From positions 50,180,393-50,244,392 of the forward strand of contig NC_073746.1 of the NCBI RefSeq assembly GCF_029784135.1: 64,000 nucleotides of DNA. Direction: 5' to 3'. A program made the translations under genes and the position numbers. Positions 42,800 to 53,697 of the stretch are shown here, one piece after another (positions within the stretch are counted from its first letter, which is position 1; each line of letters begins with the position of its first letter). The notes beneath the pieces are model-generated. The model did not search any database and was not told the DNA's origin. It was given only the letters and a program-made list of their open reading frames with translations. Source of the stretch: Toxorhynchites rutilus septentrionalis. Lineage: Eukaryota; Arthropoda; Insecta; Diptera; Culicidae.

Positions 42800-44465
42800 A
42801 TTAGCCCTTGATGTTACAGCAGAAGTGACGATAACAGACCTCTCACGACATGATGGAATAATAGCATTTAGCGAGAGAGAAGCGAAGATTATCACATCTC
42901 AACATTTCCATCTCCACATCGTGGATTTGGAAAAGTTCGAAAGTAGTTTCACCAACCTCCAGTATACGTTACACCAGTTCGAACGACAAAATTTCACGAA
43001 ACCATACCTTAAAACATTGGACATTAGGATGAAACAAATTTCCGACAATTACAAACAGTTGAAACCCATACACCGACAGAAACGAGGACTCTTAAACCCA
43101 TTAGGAACGTTTATCAAATCATTGACCGGCAATTTAGACGACGACGATTTACAATTAATCCGACAAACGATAGAAAATTCAAAAACCAAAACCAACACAC
43201 TTATTGACAACAACAACCGACAAATCAGAATCAATCAGGAATTCGAAGCTAAAATTAACAATTTAATTAGCCACGTAAATGAAAACCAAATTGAGGTTTT
43301 AAGAAGAATATCGAGAATTGCCAATAACGTAAACACAGAATATGAAAATCATTTAAAAGGAATAGTTCACGATCTATTTTTCAATCTAGATCTACTAAAC
43401 AACCAACTAAGAGACATTTTTGAAATTGTACAACTATCGAAAATAGGGATTTTATCTAGGGCAATATTAAACAATAATGAAACAGAGTTTGTACTAGAAA
43501 AGTTAGAAGAACAAAATATTCACATTAACAATATTGACCAAATTTATGAATTTCTTAGTATAGAAACACATCATGAAAGTACAAAAATAATATTTGTGAT
43601 CAAGATCCCAATATTTATGTCAGAAAAGTTCCAATATATTAGATTTGAAACATTACCAAGAAAAAACAGAATTATATCGACACCCTACAACTCAGCTGTT
43701 CTGAGTAAAACACTGACACTAGGAATAAATAACGAATGTACAATTGTTGAAAATTATAGAATTTGCCAAAGACAGGAGCTCACGAATTTAACAGGCGACG
43801 GTTGTATCGACAACGCATTAAGAGGAATCAACGCATCTTGCCCCTACGAGGAACATCGCATCGGAATGGACATTAAGCCTATCGACGACCACACGCTGAT
43901 CGTGAGAAACGCTGATAAATCCGTTCTTCTGGATTCAAATTGCAACATCAAATCGAGACAGATAACGGGAACTCTACTGATCAAATATCCAAACTGCTCT
44001 GTTTCAATCAATGGAAGCAAATACGACGACAAGAGGACAATTAATCATCACGAGATCAGAACTATTTCAACAATTGGAGTGAACTTTCAGCCAACAGTAA
44101 TCTTCAACCAACCTGATCTGCAACAAGTAAACCTGCTTAGAATTGAAAACCGAGACCACATCCATAAACTGCAAAGAGACCACATAACACTGCAACATAC
44201 TACGATTGGATTCCTGATTCCACTCGCAGCCATGATCATAGGATTGGCAATCATGAGCCTGAAGAAACATATTGGAGTATACACCACACCACGAAATGTA
44301 TCAACAGAGGTAAAACCCTATGCTAACACAAAAAGCATGACATCTTCCCTCTCCTCAGATCAAACCCAACAAGACAAATCACTAGAAAACCCAGCACAAA
44401 CAACTTCAACGATACTCGCAGAAGTTCATCTATGCAACAATCAACAACAGCGGTTTCAATTCTAG
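42800..44465 (+). CDS. env: Errantivirus envelope glycoprotein (baculovirus F-like)
   Basis: The frame is open from 42756 but has no ATG near its start; the first start-like codon is GTG at 42825, from which 546 residues are counted. The body begins after the acceptor at 42799. A furin-type site RQKR at 43074-43085 precedes GLLNPLGTFIKSLTGNLD, which looks like the fusion peptide of insect errantivirus Env and the related baculovirus F proteins. A coiled-coil-prone, Asn/Gln-rich segment follows. A Cys-rich ectodomain end and a single membrane anchor (GFLIPLAAMIIGLAIMSL, 44208-44261) precede a ~65-residue cytoplasmic tail. Role: membrane fusion of particles. No internal stop or frameshift was seen. 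Confidence 0.9.
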
Positions 44466-44524
44466 CAGCCTCATCGAATTGTACCTCCGAAGAAAACAAC
44501 TTAAGATTCGAGACGAATCTTCAT

Positions 44525-44536
44525 TAGGGAGAGAGT
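44525..44536 (+). promoter_or_regulatory. Polypurine tract
   Basis: TAGGGAGAGAGT lies directly before the 3' LTR and would prime plus-strand DNA synthesis. Its purine run ends one base before the LTR's first A. Confidence 0.75.
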
Positions 44537-44964
44537 AGTTAACACCCACATCCCCATGTACTACACGAACAGATCAACTAACCACCGAACAACAGCGGTG
44601 ACCCACTTCCAATAGAGCTAACGCATCAGTTCTCCGGGCGACACATGAACAAACAGCGCATCATCATTGACGGCGCATCGACCTGAATATTTGCACCGTC
44701 AACATCATCGATACCAACGACCCATCGAAACATCGACCTATCGTTCGATACACAATCCTAAGGCTCAGCGCTTTGGCCAGGTCGAAGTCCACCACGATCG
44801 AGCTCACCGGAACCAAACTGGAGAATCAGCATAACCGTACGCCGCGTTAGGGAACTCAGCTCAGGCTAATTAGTAAGGAATAAAGTCAGTCATAATTCGA
44901 TGTTCAAGTGAGGTAGTTCGTTTATAATTTTTTAAAAACCTTCCCAAAGGCCTAACTTCTTTAA

Positions 44965-44966
<2 letters not shown>
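44537..44966 (+). repeat. Errantivirus 3' LTR (430 bp)
   Basis: Same length as the 5' LTR and identical as far as can be read by eye. Poly(A) signal AATAAA at 44879-44884. It is followed directly by TATA, the target duplication, and then by a long TA tract. Confidence 0.93.
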
Positions 44967-45049
<83 letters not shown>

Positions 45050-45054
45050 TTTTT
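44967..45054. repeat. (TA)37 microsatellite with T run
   Basis: An uninterrupted TA dinucleotide tract from 44967 to about 45041, then a 14-base T run. It abuts the errantivirus 3' LTR; the 5' flank of the provirus shows only GATATATA. Confidence 0.95.
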
Positions 45055-48000
45055 AATCTGTCATTTTATTTTTATTAGGTTTTTATTTATTGGAATAATA
45101 AAGATATTTTTTTTAATTTTATGCGAAGGACCCTATCTAGCTGTTTTTAAATTTTGCTGTAGTGTTTTCTCTATTTTTAACAATAATTTTAATAAATACT
45201 GTGGGTGGAGTGAATCTCAAACCGACAACGAAAACCCAACTTGTCACAAATTGTAGGCCTATTTATATATATTTTTCAGAATTTCAAAACACATGCTTTC
45301 GACAAAAATTAATTTTAATTTTCAAAATACTTTTATCCAATGATTTTTTTTTTCAAAAAATTGTTTGATTCTTTTTTAATGAAAACCTAAATATTTTTCT
45401 ACATTTCATTCTTCAACCAACATTTTGTGGATCTTATAGTTTTTAAATTAGGAGTTTTGAAGAAAATTTAAAAAAAACTCAAAATTTAAAAAAAAAACTT
45501 AAACAATGCTTTGGGGTGATCAATAATTTTATTCATGATTTTCCAGTGTAATATGTACAAAAATGTATAGAAATTCGTCGATGTTTTGGCTAGAGAAATT
45601 GCATTCCCAATTGCTCGGATGATTGGTGGGATCAGTTCTTCCACCTAACTGCTTCTTGTAAGTCAGAGTCATTTTGAACGAAAATAAAACTTTTTATCCT
45701 AGCCATTCCATGCCAAACCGATATAGTGGTTCTCATATTTTCGTGAAAAGTGGTAGTTTTGTTCTTTATCGCAAGATAAAAGACCCGATTTTTTTAATTT
45801 TTGTATTAGGGTACCCTCTTCCATTTTAGGGTGATATGAAAAATCAACTTTTTTTCCCTTTCTTCCAAAAATGACTATTTTCAAAAATTTATCTACAACT
45901 TTTGAACAACTGGGCTGATTCTAATGATCGACATATCAAATTGAAATCAATTAACTAGTTTTTTTTTGGAAAAATGTAACGCTTGTAAAACCAATTGTTT
46001 TGTTTTAGGAATTATTGATTGTACTTGTTTTTTTTATTGTTTACATGGCTTTGTATTGGAGGGCACTATATTTTTTATATTTTTTCTTGAAAACTGAGTT
46101 TTTTTATTACTTTTTTTCATTATTGAGTTATGATTTTTCAAATTTAACCGATGTTACAAAAAATAATTTTTTTCATCCAGAAATAACTTTTTAAAAAATT
46201 TATAACTTTTGAACTATTGGACCAATTCAGAGAATCAACATATCAAATTGGAGCTATGAGCTATTACACCTTCAAAAAAATTGGACTGCAATCACATAGA
46301 TCTAGTCAAGTTGCATAGGAATATTGAAGCAAACTGAAGCGAGTTAACTTTGAAAAATCATAACTCGAAACGAAACAAAATACATCTCTGATTTTTGGAT
46401 ATGTAATTGTAAGTAGTTGAAAGTTAGGATTTTTTTTTCATTTTTGGAAAAAAGGGAAAAAAATAAAAAAAATTAAAATTAAATCATTTAATTCTGAAAA
46501 GTCATAATTTAAAAACCAAAATAAACACATCTCCGAGTTCTGGATATGTTATGTAAAAAAATATCTGCTTCCAAGAAAAAATCGAAATCGGCCCAGTAGT
46601 TCAAAAGTTATTAATTTTGAAATAAATGATTTTTGGAAAAAATGGGGAAATGTTTACTTTTTGGACTAGGATGGAAATGGACACCCTAATGGAAAAAATA
46701 AAAAAAAAATATATGGGTCTAGTATTTTGCTGAGAACCACTAAATTGGCTTGCCATGTGATGACTGATCTTGGTTCAAACAACACATTAGATTTTCCACT
46801 GGAAAAAAGAAGTAAAAGACAATATGGTTACATCTGAAGCTGGTTAATATGACGGTACTGTTTGAGTAGTGGGTTTTAGGGTACAAAGTAGCCTCGAGTG
46901 AAATTTAGGTTGTCTGTTTAAGAAAAAAAGGGGTTTTCTTGGTGCTTTTTTGAAAAAAGGGGTTTTCTTGTAATTGTAGCTATTTGATGACTGTTTGAAT
47001 TTGGAAAGCTGAAATGGGGGCAAATTAATATGTTTAACGTCAATCAATATCGTTTAGATGTGTTGAAAATATGTTTATTTACTATGCCTAAAAATGGAAA
47101 CAAAAATGCTGTTCGAAAAATAATATTTTTATGCCATTCAATAAGCGATTCGTTGCAAATCATTAAAGAAGAGAAACTTCAGAGAAAAAAAAAAATTATT
47201 ACACAACCCCTCGAAAAATTCAAGTTTCTTTTCAGTAGTACGTTTGAACAATTTCACTCCGGTGATCAATATACTCCCGGAAAAGGGACATAAATACATC
47301 AAACTAATGTGCAATTGAAATTATAACATAATGATATTCGTTAAGGATAATGGAAAATTCAACAAGTACTCATTTACTGGCGTCTAGATCATTTCAATAC
47401 CATGCTCTTTTATGCGCCTAACTATTATCAGCATTTTTTCCATATACATCAAATGAACATTCTCGGCTTCATGACCCCGCTAATGGCGGTATCCATTTAA
47501 TCTTTTTTATCTACTCCCAGCATTTTCAACACTGCCACTTTCTGCATTTTTCCAATCAGTGAGTGATGATGCTGACTTATCCGGCCTCGATTTCCCGACC
47601 CCACGTTCATGGATCGCTTCACTGGTTTTTGTGGCAAAGCGGTTCCATCAGCTGAACATACACACACAAAACACATACACATTCACCGGAATCATCTCGA
47701 TCGATCGACTTGGGCCCGAGATGCAAGTTCATTTGCTCCTATGCTTCAACGGTTGACGACAGTGGCACCCCGTTTCGTGGATTCGAACATCAGAAGAAAA
47801 GTTTCACTTAATCTTTCCAACACCACCCTTCCAATGTGTTTTTCATCTTTTCCCGGCATTTTTTTTTCTGTCTTCACGCTCGCCCACGTTCCTAACACTG
47901 CAGCAGCTGTATTGGGTAGAACGAATATCAACAACTATCAATAAGATGGAAAAGCAAGAGAAGCTGCCGATCGTGATGAAGTGAAGTTGGGAAAAAAGTG

Positions 48001-49655
48001 TGCTTCCACATGCTGTCAATTTACACTTGGTAGCATGCAACGCATGCCTCAGAGTGTCTTTTTTGTGTGCTCTGTGAGAAAATTGTACCCGTAAAGGATG
48101 TGTCGAAAAGGCTTTCACTTTGATTTTTTCCCTGGCTGGAATGTTTATTGACATCACATCGATTAAGTTGGAAATCACTGATGTCGAGCGCTATATATTT
48201 TTGATGTATCAAGTAATTTGTGTGAGAAAACTGACGAACATCTTTCCACTGCTGCCTCAATTTTCCACTTAGCTATTATCCCTTCTGATGCATCTATCTC
48301 GAGAGTGAGAACCACTTTTCATGGGGAGCTAAGTTACTCGACTGAATGTATATTGTATTCACACGTGCCAAGGTCTCGCCTAGACATCTGTGTGAAGGAA
48401 TCCTTCTCGATAAATCCATTCCCAATCTCGCCAATTAAACACGTACGCAAAGGGAACCGAGAGTGCATGCATATCTGCTCGACGCACGTGTAAAGTTTAT
48501 ACAACGTAACCGAAGGAAGATGATCGTTCCTTCCTATGACAAATCAGATGCAGCACATCATAACCATCCGTGCGTAAGCGTAATCCCACGTCCAAAGCAT
48601 CATGGTTCACATCCGGCGAAGACTTTTCCTTTCTCTCCGTGATATCAGTGGAGGAATTCTAAGGACACGGGTGTGAGCAAGAGGTTAACTCCGGTTGGAA
48701 TGCTCCGGCTTTCTACCCCGGAAGATTGAACTGTGCACTACCTGCAGGCCTGGATTGGCTCCGGCAATGGCTTGTGGACAACAATCTGCAGATTCCTGTG
48801 AGCAGTCTGGTTCGGTTTGGTTATGAAGTTCTGAGCAAAAACTTTTGAGGTAATAAATTTAAAAGTTGCGCTCGATCCGGATGAACACTGCTACATTTGT
48901 TGCTGTTGCGAGTAAAGAGTTTTAATGGCCACAGATGGCTGTTTGAATGCCAGATTTGGTAATACGAGCGGATTTCCATTTGTGAAAAAGCCGTAGTGAA
49001 GGGGGAGTGGGGAAAATTGGTAGATATATATTGTTGTGGATTAGATCTTGAGTGGTGGGAAAACTAAAATTGCAAAGTTGGACATTACAATAATTCTGCA
49101 GATTTGAATTGCAATGGGTGGTGGAAATAGTTGTGTCTCACCACTGTGAAGGTGTGGGAATGGTTTCCAGTTAAAAACTGTTGAACTAATTTAAATTGAA
49201 TACTTTGAAGCAATTAATTCACCCAGTTTAGAATTAATGGTTCTTGCTCAGAGTAAGACAAGCATGACGCAAATGCACTGGAAAGAAATATTGTTCCGTT
49301 ATTTATCAAAACGGATATTTTTAGTATTTTGTAAGGTAAGGACGGGTGTCAAGGTTTCATAAGATTTTTTCCGTGCGTAATTTTCTTCCCGTCAAATCTA
49401 GACTTTTTCTGTTACAACATGATGTAGTCAAATATAAGAACTTACCAAAGCTGAGAGCTTAAGTCAACCAGCGGAACGATACAAATTCACAAAAATGGTG
49501 TTTTAAAATGCTTGAGAAGCTTTAATAATTTTCCGAAAGTGAAGTTCAGTGAAACAATTGAAAAGTTTTTGAAGCAAAAACGATAAGCGTGAATAAATGT
49601 TTGAGGAAGGTTGGCAAAAAAGAGAATATCTCCAGTCTCTCAGTATTCATTATTG
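45055..49655. other. No recognisable gene; AT-rich repeats then more balanced DNA
   Basis: 45055-46730 is AT-rich, with diverged repeated blocks of the form AACTTTTGAAC followed ~25 bases later by (G/A)ACATATCAAATTG (near 45896 and 46205) and AA(A/C)AAAATACATCTC-like blocks (near 46375, 46520). 47400-49200 is more balanced and looks single-copy, with no protein domain recognised. Open frames there overlap on opposite strands and have no coding signature. Confidence 0.4.
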
Positions 49656-49795
49656 TTTCACTGAATCTTGTATATCGCATCGATTTTTTTTAAATCAATT
49701 TTTGAGGGATTCCCATTAAATCAAATAACATCGGGTGATAGAGACTCATGTTTGATAAAAAAAATCCTTCTACGCATATGGTCGAATTTCAAATA

Positions 49796-50942
49796 CAGTA
49801 CTGGAAAAATATATAGAGGTTACGGTTTTTGTTTTCAATATTTTATCAGTTAATTTAATGTTTTCGAACTTAAAATGTAATTATCTGCCAGAGATAGTGA
49901 GAGTAATCAACAACAATGCGTTTTATTCTAAATCAATGATAGTTTTAGAATAATATAATAGGAAAACATGATGGAACTAATTATGAAGGCATCTTTTTTT
50001 TGACCTCATAAGGCCTCATAAGAATTTATTTCAAAACATCAATATTTTGTATTCTCTCCAATTTTTTCCAAGACTTCAATCAATCGATTTTGCATTCAAT
50101 TAACAAGATTCATATGACTCCTTCCAATCCAAAACGATGATACTGTGATCGGATAAATTTTGCTTAGTGTGTTTGGATGCGTGGATTGAAGCATTGTCTA
50201 GTTGAAAAATGAAATCTTCACCGACAAGTTTTTCTGCAGCATCAATTAAAAATTCCTCCAGCATGTCCCTGTGACATTTTGAGTCCATCTTGTTTGAAAC
50301 AAAAGCAATCGGTAGTTTACCGTTATAGCAAAATGCACTCCAAACCATAACTGATCCTTGTCCGAAATTCCGACTCATTCTAACCTCAGTACGATTGCGC
50401 AAATTATGTCACCCGTCTGGACCATCCAAATTAAATTTATTCTCGTCGCTAAAAAACAACGGATTGCCATTTTGAACCAAACGAGATATGTTTTCGAGCA
50501 TCTAACATCTGTGTATACGAACATAGAACTCAATACCTTCAATACGTATAGTAACGCATTTAATAAGGGCTCTGAGTTAATGTTTTGTTACATTCACATT
50601 TAGTTCTACAAGTAGTATTTTTGCTCAAATAAGAAGTAGGAAATTCATAATAGTCTCTACACAGCAAACATACGAATATTCAAGTCTCCGATGATAACAT
50701 TACCTTTCTCTCGATTTATGGCAATGACTTATATTCTTTTCTGCTTCTATATGTTTTCAGCCGAAAATGACAATTTACTTCTATACCATTCACACAAATA
50801 CGAATTAGTTGTTGACTAAACTTTTCAGTAGAATTCACGCATACCAACTGCATATATTTCATATGGTAACACAATTATCAGTACACGGGTGACCCTGTGA
50901 TAGCTTTAAAGATGCCTGTCTTCATAATTATTTGCTCTACTG
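49796..50942 (-). mobile_element. Tc1/mariner-type element, ~1.15 kb, degenerate
   Basis: It begins CAGTACTGGAAAAATATATA and ends (inward) CAGTAGAGCAAATAATTATG, imperfect inverted ends, each next to TA (49794-49795, 50943-50944). The TA duplication interrupts host repeat copy F at a point where copies A and B read through. It carries the transposase remnant described next, on the minus strand. Confidence 0.7.
50100..50520 (-). pseudogene. Tc1/Tc3-like transposase, catalytic middle
   Basis: Across two frames the minus strand gives LVQNGNPLFFSDENKFNLDG with the first catalytic Asp (SDE), a TGA where a Trp is usual, then SVMVWSAFCYNGKLPIAFVS and FIFQLDNASIHASK with the second catalytic Asp (QLDN). 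It stops at VLDWKESY, just where the third catalytic residue region should follow. The first two acidic residues survive but the helix-turn-helix N-terminus and the C-terminus are missing or unrecognisable. Dead copy, different subfamily from the one at 12497-13579 judged by its ends. Confidence 0.8.
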
Positions 50943-51355
50943 TATGATAGTGCCTTAGACTGGCTCTAATGAAAAATAGTAAGCTACATAGAACGATTCT
51001 ATTGGTTAAATTTGAAATACGAAAAGATTAAATACAAGATGCAGTTGTGAAACATCTAAGTCAGTAGATTTAAATATCTCTTGGGAGCAACACTACTCCA
51101 GTGTTACTTTGGTATTGAAATTATAAAATATTGGTATTGAAAAGCTATTTCGCTCCAATATAATAAGTACTAATAAGTACTATTCATTGTTATTTTCCTC
51201 CTATTACATCAGGCTTGTCCAAACCAAATTCTGGTATCAAGACCAATATGACGTATTCTTAAATATTTCCTCTTGCTCGATTATGTACTTTTGGAAAAAT
51301 TTCCATAGTATACATAATAAATAAATAAATAATATAGTGCGTATGTATTTTATGC

Positions 51356-51595
51356 ATGTTTCACCCATCCCCCTATTCTTTGGACCACGCCCCGGCAGAC
51401 TTTTTCTTGTTTCCCATGCTTGAGAACGCTATGAAAGGGGACCGTTTGGACGATGTTCCAGACATTCAACGAAATGTGACGCGTGTTATGAACTCCATAC
51501 CGGCTGAGCATTTGAAACGAGCCTTCCGGCACCTCTACGAACGTTCAAAAAATTGTATGGAAAGAGAAGGCCTATTTGTAGAAACTAATATGTAA
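51356..51595 (+). pseudogene. mariner transposase C-terminal fragment
   Basis: From about 51363 the frame reads PYSLDHAPADFFLFPMLENA, then NVTRVMNSIPAEHLKRAF, LYERSKNCMEREG. This corresponds to the YSPDLAP...DFFLFPKLK block and the last helices of mariner-type transposases. The upstream catalytic domain is absent, and no element ends were found. The stop codon after VETNM is close to the natural end of the family. Confidence 0.75.
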
Positions 51596-51711
51596 TATTT
51601 TGAGTATCTCGTTTTTTCTGTGTTTAAGAATATAATCCCGGAGCTTTTTGAATACACTGTGTATGCGTTTTCTTTTTATCCGAAATATGCATCAAACAGG
51701 AAAGTTTAGAT

Positions 51712-52983
51712 CAGGGGTTCTCAAACTGTTTTGGGCAAGAGACCGCTTTTCCAGAATTAAGTTATACCTTAGACCCCCATAACCAAATTTCTTTGAAAAA
51801 CTCATCTCTAGTTTTTCTCTTATTGAATAATTATCAATTGCTGTTGGTTAAATGAATAAACTTGATATTATTTTTTCACGGAGGCGATCTGTCGTAGTGG
51901 TAACACCGCACCTCTCACGCAAAAGGTCACGAGTTAAACATACACTCCCAACATTCTTCTAAAAAATGGAACTAATGTGACAAATCATTCAAAAGTGTTG
52001 AAAATCACTATAATACAGAAACAAAAATTCAATCATATTCAAAAAAATAAATTGGGATAAAATTTAGTAAATATCAAGTGTAATAAATACTTATTAATAC
52101 AAATTACTCACAAACTATAAAAACATCCAAATCGTAAACCAATCCATCCACAACTACCAAAATATCAAAATACGGTTCAATATTGGTTAGTTAAAGCCCT
52201 AAATCTCCGCGTTCGTGGATTTTCAAATGTTTTCTTCGGTTTCGCGTTGTTTGTAACCATAATGAAGCATTTTTCGACGAAGTATGATGATGGAAAAACG
52301 AGAAGATAATTTTCAGCAATGTCGCACATCGCAGGATACTGTTTTTCAATGCTTCGTTATAACTAGAACATATGACAACCTTCGTTGTACTCCTGCCTCA
52401 TCTGTGCTGATGATATTCAACTTTTCTTGCGTTATCACCTTGACTCATTCCATGGATGTGGTCCTAACAATCTGTTCCTTTCTAGTTTTCCGTTAGTTTT
52501 TTGATACAGATTTTTTTTTTTGCTAAAAATACAGATATACAGATTTTTTCAGAAAATTTTATAGGATCAAATGTGGCAACCCTAGTAATTCTTATAACAG
52601 GGTGGTTAGCGTAACGTTCTCTGTATTTTAAACATATACGCGATTTAACAGGAAGGAAGTCATCATCAAATTAATGTCCAAGCATGCTTCTGATATTTTA
52701 CTGTATAACAAGCTTGTCCTCAGGTTGCAATTTCATATGCTTTCTTGTCCTAAGGTTGCAATTTCATATGCGTTCTGAAATACATGGGAGCTTGAATGAT
52801 AATGTACTCAACTTTTAATTTAAAACTGGAAAATATGGAGCATCTTGAATATTTCAAATAAGAATTTGTGTTGTTTTATAGGGGATTCGATATTCAGACC
52901 CCGTCGACCCCCAAAATCAATATTCTCCTGGAAAATCTAAATCGACCCCAGGGGGTCGATATCGACCACTTTGAGAAACCCTG
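51712..52983. mobile_element. hAT element, ~1.27 kb, with perfect 8-bp target duplication
   Basis: Ends CAGGGGTTCTCAAACTG and, inward from the right, CAGGGTTTCTCAAAGTG are inverted repeats. GTTTAGAT stands on both sides (51704-51711, 52984-52991), an exact 8-bp duplication as hAT transposases make. No transposase is recognised inside, so the copy is non-autonomous. It contains a SINE at 51880-52027. GGTCGATATCGACC near 52954 is a further palindrome close to the right end. Confidence 0.88.
51880..52027 (+). mobile_element. tRNA-derived SINE, family 2 (copy inside the hAT element)
   Basis: Same family as 2071-2211. A box GTAGTGGTAAC near 51894, B-box-like GGTCACGAGTTAAAC near 51927, body CTCCCAACATTCTTCTAAAA, A-rich 3' end. 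It inserted after the hAT element or travelled with it. Confidence 0.7.
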
Positions 52984-53424
52984 GTTTAGATCATGCGTAA
53001 TGTTAATGCTATTTAGAACTTTAACTTCTTTGGGAGACCATGAGCAACTGATATCCCATTGTGGAAACGGGAACAAGATTGAACCTTTTCCAAAAACTTC
53101 ACCGCGAAAAACCACCACTCGAAAACTGCCCCACGCATGGGGTACATTCGGACAAAAAGACAATTTTCAAAAATTCGAATAAACCATTCGCAATCGCATC
53201 GATGTCCAAATGACAACCAGGATGAATTCAGGATTTTTTTTAAGTTTAAAAAAAATATTTAAAATCAAGGAAAAAAAGTGTCCGAATGTGCCCCCGTCTA
53301 CCATACATGGCCCAGACCGGGGTGGATATAGATCTCCTTAATGCTGGAAAGTGTGTTCTAAGAGTAAAATTAGAAAACACTTTCCATCTTCAATTTGTAA
53401 TGAGATGTAATATTATTGCACTAC

Positions 53425-53697
53425 TGCACAACAGCATCATTAGCTATGTGGATAGCGTGGTCGTATAAAACAGTCTTGCATTCCGCCCGGCCTTGGTTCG
53501 ATCCCCGTTGACGTCGTTTGGCCTTTTTTTTTGGGTGCAATCCCAAAAAAGATGAAAAAAGCTTCCATACATACAAACATTTTAAAGCGTTGGGGGACAG
53601 ATGATATTATTTGCTCATTTGACGCTACAAAACATGAAAAGACATGGTTTCTGGCGAAAATGAAATGCTTTCTAGCAACGCTAGTTTGGGTGTAGGA
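53425..53697 (+). mobile_element. tRNA-derived SINE, family 3 (plus-strand copy)
   Basis: Better preserved than the copy at 30719-31016. A-box region TGTGGATAGCGTGGTCG, perfect B box GGTTCGATCCC at 53495-53505, then GGGTGCAATCCC and the shared body to GTTTGGGTGTAGG. Confidence 0.8.

Larger units (their letters stand above)
36741..44966 (+). mobile_element. Complete errantivirus (Ty3/gypsy class endogenous retrovirus)
   Basis: An 8.2-kb provirus with direct LTRs at 36741-37170 and 44537-44966, primer site, gag, pol, env and polypurine tract in retroviral order. The TATA on each side (36737-36740, 44967-44970) is the expected 4-bp duplication; errantiviruses prefer TATATA-like targets. LTR ends AGTTAAC...TTAACT are typical of insect errantiviruses. 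The tRNA-Ser primer points to the 17.6/297/Tom side of the genus rather than gypsy itself. No difference between the LTRs was seen by eye, implying a recent insertion. The only coding defect noticed is a phase change near the end of pol. Confidence 0.95.
49660..51075 (+). repeat. Host repeat copy F, split by a Tc1-like element
   Basis: 49660-49795 matches copy B around GGTGATAGACG and CCTTCTACGCATATG. 50945-51075 continues it with ACTGGCTCTAATG, GTAAGCTACATAGAACGATT and GTGAAACATCTAA. Divergence is higher than in copies A to C, and the outer ends are lost. Confidence 0.65.

Noticed and set aside
53440..53510. Possible tRNA gene on the plus strand
   Set aside because: It has a good B box but no acceptor-stem pairing and the sequence recurs as a longer SINE at 30719-31016.
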